This document shows positions 56,880 through 64,000 of a stretch of DNA of 64,000 nucleotides, in pieces. Origin of the DNA: Gigaspora rosea (Eukaryota > Glomeromycota > Glomeromycetes > Diversisporales > Gigasporaceae); the NCBI GenBank assembly GCA_003550325.1, contig QKWP01000138.1, forward strand, positions 220,241 to 284,240, in the 5' to 3' direction. Made by a program: the position numbers and the translations under genes. Under the pieces are notes generated by a model that saw only the letters and a list, made by a program, of their open reading frames with translations, did not search any database and was not told where the DNA came from. Within the stretch, counting starts at the first letter, position 1; the number at the start of each line of letters is the position of its first letter.

Positions 56880-57960
56880 AGCTTTAATTAAATTATAGTA
56901 TACGATTTACTGATCGCATCAGCCATATTTAAGTCATAATTACGACATTTAATATTCCATTAATAGTAGAAATTTACTTTCATTTAGTAAGCGATTTACT
57001 GGTTACATCTGTTATAATTATATAAGAACAGGGTAAAACCTGAGTTGCAAAATAGTGAAATCCGCTTTGTAGATCGGGTTAGGGTGAAATCTGCGTTTTA
57101 TTATGTTTTTATTATATAAAAGCGGATTTCACCCTCACATGATGATCATAGCAGGTTTCACTATTTCACAACTCAGGTTTCACCCTGTCGTATTATATAT
57201 ATCCGTATCAAAACAAATACGGATAAATCATCCAGCACAAATTCGCACACTGCACACAATTTCTATAACAGTAAAATTCATTCATATAGATTTCCGTTTA
57301 GTAAGCTTAACTAATTTCTATTTAAATTTTAGTATCACATATAATTTTACAGCAATCATATATGTCACAATGTTACCAAGTACGATACAAAAATTCTAAT
57401 AATAATAAAAATTATTTGCACACGGCACACAATTATTATAATAGTAAAATTCATTCACATATATTCTCGTTTAACTAACTTCTATTTAATTTATTATATA
57501 TAATTTACAAATCGCATTACCCATAATTTTACAGCACCATATATTCTAAGTCATAATGTTACCAAATACTTTGACACACAAATTACTAATAATAGTAAAA
57601 ATTATTTTAAATTAGTATATGACACATCACCATAATCTTATAGTACCCATATATTCTAAGACCAAATACTTATATGACACACAAATTTCCAATAATAGTA
57701 AAAATTATTTGCACATACTTTCATTTAGTAAGCGATTTACCAGTTACATTTGTCATAATTACATATAAATCAATATCAAAACAAATATGGATAAATCTAC
57801 TAACACAAATTCGTATGTCATATCCATTATAGGATATGATATGCAATTAACTGGTTACTTCTGTCATAATTACATATAACTCGTCATTATTTCCATAATA
57901 TGATATGAACTATACCCTGCTTCACATGAATAGAATGATTGGTAAAAATGTACAGGACAC
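56880..57960. repeat. Degenerate tandem repeat, unit about 130-160 bp
   Basis: The words TAATAGTAAAAATTATTTGC, CATTTAGTAAGCGATTTAC, GTTACATCTGTYATAATTA and CACACAAATT recur in the same order about six times. A hairpin element is inserted at 57028-57188. Noncoding. Confidence 0.6.
57028..57188. mobile_element. 160-bp TIR element with telomere-like core
   Basis: The left arm CAGGGTAAAACCTGAGTTGC through ATAGTGAAATCCGC and its inverse (GCAGGTTTCACTATTTCAC, AACTCAGGTTTCACCCTG) bound the element. GGGTTAGGG lies near the left arm. It is inserted in the degenerate tandem repeat. Noncoding. Confidence 0.75.
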
Positions 57961-57989
57961 TCGTGACGAGATGATAATTTTATTATAAA

Positions 57990-58046
57990 GAGATTTCAAA
58001 ATATCATATAAAAACTATATAAAAATGATCTATGTACCCTCTATCC
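57990..58046. mobile_element. Right-end fragment of the TTAA-flanked family
   Basis: GATCTATGTACCCTCTATCC followed by TTAA (58047-58050) matches the right terminus of the element at 50081-50591. The left end is missing. Confidence 0.6.
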
Positions 58047-58440
58047 TTAAACAACTTTTTATTAATTGACTTTTATAAATACTTTCTTATAAAAAAATCT
58101 AATTTTTTTCATAAAAGCATATTTTGTAAAAATTAATTAATAAAATTTTATAAAACTTTTAAAGCACACATAAATTGATAGTCTGAACAATTTTACTTAG
58201 AGCATAAATAGTAATTTATATAGTACCAAAAAGCACTTATCTTATAGCTAACTTTGCATTTCATTATAATACCCTCAAAATTATTTTTGTATTGTAGTAT
58301 GTCATACATACATAAGCATTATTATTTTTTGATCCAGTAATTAGAATTTAATAATTTAACTACTATTCAATTAATCTCATCAAACCGAATCAAATAGTAT
58401 AAAAATTATTCAATACTTGTTATTGTATCACAAGATAGTA

Positions 58441-59423
58441 CAGTTAGACCTCCCTATAGTCACACTCCATATAGTCACACCTCTATTTAAGCACCCGATT
58501 TTGTGCGACGGACTCAAACATAGTAAAAAAACCTCATTATAGTCACAAATTGCTTATAATCAATATCACTATGAACATTTGATTTTTTAACAATTTTATT
58601 AATAAAAAACCTCATTATAGTCACCAATTTTTACTAAATATGGGTTATATAATCTGATTGGCCAATTTTCATATTCATGTATATTTAAAATTATCTATTA
58701 ATTGATAATCCGCCTGTCAACTGGAAAGTGATCCTATAGGCGAAATGTGGAGTGCTTCCATCTAAATTTTTTTTCCTTACTAAGTTAACGATACATGTCC
58801 ACTAATTGAAAGTTGTAGAGCTCGTCGAGATGCATCTAATGGTGGTTAGATCATCCAAATCAGCCCAGTATATTGCGAGTTATCATCGAAAAACGATTGG
58901 CCGACTATATAAAAATCTGTGACAGAGATTATATATGAAAATCACTATAGGCGAAATGTGGAGTGCTTCCATCTAAAAGCTTTTTTCTTACTAAGTTAAC
59001 GACACATGCCACTAATTAAAAGTTGTAGAGCTCATCGAGAAGCATCTAAAGGTGGTTAGATCATACAAATCAGCCCAGTAAATAGCGAGATATCATCAAA
59101 AAACAATTGGCCGACTATATAAAATCTCTTATGTAAACAAATAGAGATTTTATATAGTTGGCCAATCGTTTTTTGACGATATCTCGCCATCTACCAGGCC
59201 GATTTGAATCATCTAACCACCATTAGATGCGTCTCGACGAGCTCTACAACTTTTAATTAGTGGGCATGTATCGTTAACTCAGTAAGAAAAAAAGTTTTAG
59301 ATGGAAGCACGCCACATTTTGCCTATAGATGACCATAATGAGGTATTTTATTTATAGTCACACCTCTTTACAATCACCAAAATAGGGTGCGACGGACTTG
59401 GTAATTATAGAGAGGGACGACTG
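58441..59423. mobile_element. TA-flanked TIR element with nested foldback unit
   Basis: The ends CAGTTAGACCTCCCTATAGT and (inverted) CTATAATTAC-type ..AGAGGGACGACTG are flanked by TA (58439-58440, 59424-59425). It is the same family as 7812-8563. About 640 bp inside (58697-59330) is a copy of the 200-bp unit of the 19312-20504 element, with two direct and one inverted unit. Noncoding. Confidence 0.75.
58697..59330. mobile_element. Nested foldback element (GGCGAAATGTGGAGTGCTTCC)
   Basis: Begins ATTAATTGATAATCCGCCTG like the left end at 19312. The unit with GGCGAAATGTGGAGTGCTTCC occurs at 58737 and 58946, and inverted at 59300-59330. Words TTGTAGAGCTCRTCGAGA and GTTAGATCAT are conserved. Noncoding. 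Confidence 0.65.
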
Positions 59424-60208
59424 TACAAATTTGCCACAATACTTCCCTCACCACAATACCCTTTTTTATGATATTTTGTTTATAAGAAAAAAAGATTAAT
59501 TTAAATATAACTTAAAATAAGTAAAATTTTCTATATCCTTATCACAGTTTATTGAATAGTAATCAAAAATGGTAAAGTTCACAAACAGTGCACAAATTCA
59601 ATAATTCACAGGTTTTTGGATATGGCCAATCAAAAATGTTAAAACATAAAACCCAAAATTAAGTAGACTTTTTGATGATTTCTGAAAAATTGCAAACAAT
59701 TGAATTGATAATTTTTTTAATGTTTGCAATATAACTTATTGATTCAGGCTCAATTTGGTTATTGAAAATTTTTGAGCTGTTATAAATTGGTCTTATTATA
59801 GATTGTGATTGGATTACTGTACTAATTTTATTTAGATAAACATGAATTTTTATACACTTAGATTATGTTTAATATATGATTTGATTTATTCAATAAAATC
59901 ATGAATAAGGCCATAGGTCATATTTGGATTTTGCCAATTTTGGCCCAATTTGCTAAAAACTACAAATCTACATTTTTTTTAAATAACTTTTGATCCAATG
60001 TTTAGAATTTAATGAACTTTTTTTTAGATGCACCTCACTGAAAGCTTCATTTTAAAAAAAGTTCATTCAAATTGGACCACTCGATGCCAATATAATTGCC
60101 AAAAACTAATTTTTTACTTCTCAAATTTTAGAGTTTTTGCTGAAAACTTAAAATATGACCTTTATACTAGATGTCTGGGGTTCTATTTTTTTAGTATTAT
60201 TTTAATTA

Positions 60209-60450
60209 CAGTTAGACTATCTATAGTCATGCCCCATATAGTTACACCTCTTTTTAAGCACCCAATTTTGTGTAATGAACTTAAAACAGAGTAAAAAAAC
60301 CCCATTATAGTCACAAATAACTTATAATTACTCTTATTATAAAAATTTAATTTTTTAACAATTGTATTAATAAAAACCCTCATTATAGTCACCAATTTTT
60401 AACTAAATACAGATTATAAAATCTAATTGGCTAATATTCACATTCATGTA
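60209..60450. mobile_element. Left half of a CAGTTAGAC element, truncated
   Basis: TA then CAGTTAGACTATCTATAGTC; the sequence parallels 58441-58670 up to 60450, where the Tigger-like end begins. The right half is missing. Noncoding; the plus and minus reading frames here are chance. Confidence 0.65.
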
Positions 60451-60841
60451 TACAGTCGACTCTGGATATACTGAACCTGTTTATACCGGAATCGGGTTAT
60501 AACGAACCAGATTTGGCAGACTGGATTTTTAATAATTATTTAAGCTGGTTATACCGGACTAAATTAGAAAATTCCCTATACCGTATCCGGACAATTTTTT
60601 ACCAGCTCATGACTATGTGTACATATTTCTCTATAACGAACTATCATGTGACATTTTTTACTGACCAATCAAATTTCAAGATTAGTTGTAGTATAATAGC
60701 TTAAATTTTAATTAAGAGCGGCAATTCTACTAAGTTGTTCGCATTCTACACTTTATAGAATAATTTTTATTTAGTCAAGTGCAACTTCAGGTGCTTTAAG
60801 TTGCAACTTCGGGCGAATGTCAACTTGGTTACGGGTAATAC

Positions 60842-61110
60842 AAATCGAAATCGAAATTAATCGATTAGTTGGTTAGTTGACAACTAATCGACTGAGCTTT
60901 TTAGACACAAACTAATCGATTAATCGATTAATCGACTAATCGATTAGTTGCAACTAATCGACTAAAGAATTAATTGATTAGTTGTAAAGGATCGACCAAA
61001 AAATTAGTTATTTATTTAATGAATTACTGTAGTTGCAACTAATCGATTAATCGATTAATCAACCAGTTGCAACTAATCGATTAATCGATTAATGACCAAC
61101 TAATCGATTG
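60842..61110. repeat. ACTAATCGATTAGT dyad array
   Basis: About 270 bp almost entirely of TAATCGATTA, ACTAATCGACTAAT and GTTGCAACTAATCGA words, each self-complementary, with repeated GTTGCAAC centres. The whole block can fold many ways. Noncoding. Confidence 0.75.
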
Positions 61111-61159
61111 AAAAAATTTTGACGATATGTAACACTAGTTACGGGTTAGCTGTTACGGG

Positions 61160-61265
61160 TTAGCTTCCCGAAATTCATTTTTCTGAAATACTGTTTCACC
61201 GAAGCCATAATGTTAGCTTCTTGAAATTCATTTTTCTGAAACACCGTTTCACCAAAGCCATAATA
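61160..61265. repeat. 53-bp tandem duplication
   Basis: Two units: TTAGCTTCCCGAAATTCATT... and TTAGCTTCTTGAAATTCATT..., each ending AAGCCATAAT(G/A), differing at five or so positions. Confidence 0.8.
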
Positions 61266-61283
61266 CTGACAATCCATTATATT

Positions 61284-61500
61284 TCTTGTCAAGGTCCGTT
61301 ATATTCTCTAATACTGTTGATTTATTCTATCCAACAGGGTTATATTCGTCAAGAATTTCATCTATGTCTTTTATAACGACGAGGTTTTCTTCATCACATA
61401 ATTTCCAGAATGTCTCGCTAGTCGCGCGAAATCAATGGAATTTGCGGTTCATAATGCTCGTTATTGTGGACCGGCTTTTGGTGTTGCGAGAAAACCTATG
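61284..61500 (-). pseudogene. Possible coding fragment of unknown origin
   Basis: A minus-strand frame reads FWKLCDEENLVVIKDIDEIL, then DEYNPVG, one stop, STVLENITDLDKKYNGLS. The acidic, helix-prone composition looks coding, but no family is recognised. The plus-strand frame over the same bases is less convincing. It may be a captured host exon or a transposon gene scrap. Confidence 0.25.
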
Positions 61501-61899
61501 ATTAAAATTTTGATCTTGTTCTTTTCATTGAGACACTTGTGAAAACCGTAAAAAGCACAAAAGTTTTTGACACTTATTGAATGTCATAAGATTTTAATTA
61601 CTGGTTTTTCTTGGCATTAGTAAAAGTTAGTCTTTGTCTAAAAATAATGCGCAAGCAGCATCATTTCGTAAAACCAAATTGGGTGCAATGAAACAATATT
61701 TTTTTTACCTTTGTTGGATTTATCATGCATTTCTTGATGCCTTGACACATTGAATAATTTTCTTTGTCGCTATTCTTAAACATATTGTAATTGTTTTCTC
61801 ATTGTTTCTATTTAACAATGGCTATAATACAATCTTTTGTTCCGATTCTTCTCTGTTAAAATAATAATTGCAGATAGAAAATGAGGCATAATAAATAAT

Positions 61900-62520
61900 A
61901 TTAAATATACCTTGCATGAATTATAGGATGTCACGAATGGATCGGCTTTATTCCCATTTAATCTTCTAAAATTTTCTAGTTGCAAAAGAGTTAAGATAAT
62001 AATTGCAGGTAGAAAAAATGATACAGCTTGCATGAATTTTAGTATGTTACAAGCGGATCGGCCCTATTCCCATTTAATCTAAAATTCACAAACGGATCGG
62101 CTCTATTCCCATTTACTACTGTTTTCATAAATTCTGGGACATCTGGCAAAAAATTGACCAACCGAATATTTGCCGATTCGATAAGTTTTTATTCATTTCT
62201 GTAATCACACCCGAATCAGAAGTTTATCACTGAAAATCAAAAACTTATCGAATCAGCAAATATTCGGTCGGTTAATTTTTTGCCAGATGTCCCAGGATTT
62301 ATGAAAACAGCTGTAATCTTCTTAAAATTTTCTAGTTGCGCAAGAGTTAAAATAATAATTGCAGATAGAAAAAAAATACAGCATACCTTGCATGAATTAT
62401 AGTATGTTACAAACGGATCGGTCCTATTCCCATTTATTCTTCTAAAATTCACAAACGGATCAGCTCTATTCCCATTTAATCTTCTAAAATTTTCTGTTAA
62501 CAATTGCGCAAGAGTTAGTC
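61900..62520. repeat. Repeat array (ACGGATCGGCTCTATTCCCA)
   Basis: The block AAACGGATCGGCTCTATTCC-CATTTAATCTTCTAAAATTTTC occurs about five times (near 61935, 62050, 62090, 62410, 62455), with the longer context TTGCGCAAGAGTTARAATAA and GCATACCTTGCATGAATTAT. A MITE (62116-62313) interrupts it. Noncoding. Confidence 0.7.
62116..62313. mobile_element. 198-bp TA-flanked MITE with 75-bp TIRs
   Basis: The ends CTACTGTTTTCATAAATTCT and CAGCTGTTTTCATAAATCCT (right end, inverted) extend to AAACTTATCGAAT. TA lies on both sides (62114-62115, 62314-62315). The arms are close to identical, so it is young. Noncoding. Confidence 0.8.
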
Positions 62521-62578
62521 TAACTGCCTTTATTTTTTTTTTTTGAATAACAAAATAACGATACAGTATTCCCACTAA

Positions 62579-62752
62579 AGATGCGGTAGAATCGTCCCAA
62601 TGATAGTCGTCACATTGCCGTAACTTACCGTAACTATAGCAAGTAATATAGCAAGTTACGGCATTATAGCTGTAACTTACTATATTACTTGCTATAGTTA
62701 CGGTAAGTTACGGCAATGTGACGACTATCATTGGGACGAGTCTACCGCATCT
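62579..62752. mobile_element. Near-perfect 174-bp hairpin element
   Basis: Arms of about 80 bp (start AGATGCGGTAGA, end TCTACCGCATCT; inner GTAACTTACCGTAACTATAG) are almost identical inverted copies with a loop of about 10 bp. The flanking words ATTCCCACTA and ATTCCCACACTA may be a target duplication. Noncoding MITE, probably one of the youngest features here. Confidence 0.8.
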
Positions 62753-63042
62753 CTAATTCCCACACTACTTCAGTATACGGCGTAAGTTGCTTGACTGCAT
62801 GCTGCATTACGCATCTATACTTATTCATATGCATCTATACTAGCGTCCAGACTTTCACGATTTCGGGAATTTTCATTGTTTAAACTATGAGAAATCACTA
62901 AAATCGCATAAGTCTATGATTTCTATATCAAGATAATTATCTGTAATTCATAAATTTATATAAGTTATCATTAGATATTCTTCGTTGTATCTTGTATAAA
63001 TATTTAGTCATTACAAGTCATTCATACCTTACATCGGTAATT

Positions 63043-64000
63043 ATGTCAACAAAAAAACGAGTTATTCTTTCTGCCGCGCAAAAACGGGATATTTGTAAGG
63101 AAAAAGAAGCGAAACCACTTATTAAAAATATAGATCTTGCAAATAAGCATAGTGTAGGTAAGTCGACAATATCAGATATTCTAAAAGAAAAAGAAGTTGG
63201 TTAGCCATTGCAACTGAAGAAGAAGGTGAGGTAAAAAAATTTCATGGGCCAAAATGGCCAAAACTTGAAGAAGCACTTGGTCTCTGGGTGGATAATGCGC
63301 TTAATAGTGGTCAAGATATTGATGGTCACATTCTCAAGGAAAAGGCAAAGTTTTATGCAGACCATTTTCTTATTAATGATTTTCACCAATCTGATGGTTG
63401 GCTTACTGGGTTTAAAAAACATCACGGACTTCGTCAGTTTAAAAAAGAGGGTGAATCTGCAAGTGTGCCTCCCCCGGAGGAAATAGAAAAAGACCAGCTT
63501 GTTTTACAACAATTACTCCAACCCTACGACCCCGAAAATATTTGGAATGCAGATGAAACAGGGCTTTACTGGAAAATGGAACCTTCCCGCACTTTAGCTC
63601 GTTCAAAATTATCTGGCATAAGAAAGAAAAATCGCGCGTATCAATATTATGTGCTGTAAATGCAAGTGGAACTGAAAAAATGAAACTTGCTTTTATCCAT
63701 ACTTATAGAAGACCACATGCTTTGCGAAATATTAACTATGATAACCTTCCTGTTCATTATTATTCGAACAAAAAAGCTTGGATGCAAATGAGTATCTTCA
63801 ATGAACTCCTCCTCAAGCTTAATAGTCGAATGAACCAAAGAAGTAGAAAAATTATACTTTTAGTTGATAGAGCACCAGTGCATGTTGTTCTCGATGAAAC
63901 AAAAGCGAAACTAAATTGTGTACAAGTCGAGTTTCTTCCAGCAAATACAACTCCGGTTCTCCAACCCTGTGATGCAGGAGTTATCTATTCGTTCAAGTGC
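63043..64000 (+). pseudogene. Tigger/pogo-type DDE transposase, frameshifted, cut by window end
   Basis: ATG at 63043 starts a CENP-B-type helix-turn-helix (STKKRVILSAAQKRDICKEK, KHSVGKSTISDILKEK). A frameshift near 63190-63197 puts a stop at 63202; the reading resumes one frame over with ATEEEGEVKKFHGPKWPKLE (HTH_CENPB_Tnp_C-like region, WVDNALNSG, YADHF). The DDE domain begins with WNADETGLYW (first Asp at 63552-63554). A second frameshift near 63627 moves it to a third frame: VSILCAVNASGTEKMKLAFI, LLVDRAPVH (Asp at 63866-63868; Asn usually follows where Arg stands), LQPCDAGVIYSFK (Asp at 63971-63973). All three catalytic Asp are present. The protein would bind TIRs and cut and paste the element; this copy cannot without repair of both shifts. 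Confidence 0.88.

Larger units (their letters stand above)
60453..64000 (+). mobile_element. pogo/Tigger-like DNA transposon, extends beyond the window
   Basis: TA followed by CAGTCGACTCTGGATATACT is a typical pogo/Tigger terminal repeat. A Tigger-type transposase lies downstream on the same strand (63043 to the window end). Between them at least 2 kb of dyad arrays and foldback elements is present, much of it probably inserted later. The right end is outside the window, so linking this TIR to this transposase is an inference. Confidence 0.55.

Noticed and set aside
61286..61501. Plus-strand 71-codon frame
   Set aside because: No features; the minus-strand frame looks more coding-like, and even that is weak.

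Overview
The window is AT-rich eukaryotic DNA (my reading: roughly three quarters A+T) that consists almost entirely of transposable elements in successive stages of decay and nesting. I see no intact protein-coding host gene, no rRNA gene and no functional tRNA gene. The combination of a LINE with an endonuclease/RT/RNase H polyprotein, a Ty3/Gypsy pol, a pogo/Tigger transposase, tRNA-Cys-derived SINEs, dozens of short foldback elements and small introns with GTAAGT/TTTAG borders suggests a repeat-rich fungal genome. An arbuscular mycorrhizal fungus (Glomeromycotina, Rhizophagus-like) is my best guess. This is inference from family resemblance and base composition, not from a marker gene.

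Layout. 1-8.6 kb: AT-rich DNA with a 0.4-0.6 kb repeat present twice (289-890, 2452-2832) and a series of inverted-repeat elements, including one with a 9-bp target duplication (5731-6040), a tRNA-derived SINE with a 15-bp duplication (6891-7146) and a TA-flanked element (7812-8563). 9-12 kb: a 5'-truncated LINE on the minus strand (RT, RNase H, zinc-binding tail). 12-18.4 kb: T-rich low complexity, a tandem 415-bp duplication, a TTAA-flanked element and a decayed Gypsy gag. 18.6-30.7 kb: SINE-like, hairpin and TIR elements nested in one another, with an assembly gap at 27180-27316. 30.7-37.2 kb: a nearly full-length LINE on the plus strand with only a few frameshifts and stops. 37.3-39.3 kb: a broken multi-exon gene on the minus strand. 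39.3-44.8 kb: a repeat array that surrounds exons coding for a glycine-zipper membrane segment (minus strand). 44.8-52 kb: a mid-size repeat followed by a decayed Gypsy pol that carries two TTAA-flanked insertions. 52-60.4 kb: retroposon tails and hairpin elements. 60.4 kb to the end: a pogo/Tigger element whose frameshifted transposase runs off the window.

The elements do not cooperate as a pathway; their relation is stratigraphic. Younger short elements (TTAA, TA or 7-9 bp target duplications) sit inside older retroelement coding sequence, and in three places a paralogous or coding 'empty site' within this same window shows exactly what was inserted. The most interesting patterns are a TTAA-flanked foldback family, a recurring telomere-like CCCTAA/TTAGGG core inside unrelated foldback elements, a 1-kb repeat with a shared short peptide in three copies, and two spliced gene remnants that I cannot assign to any family.
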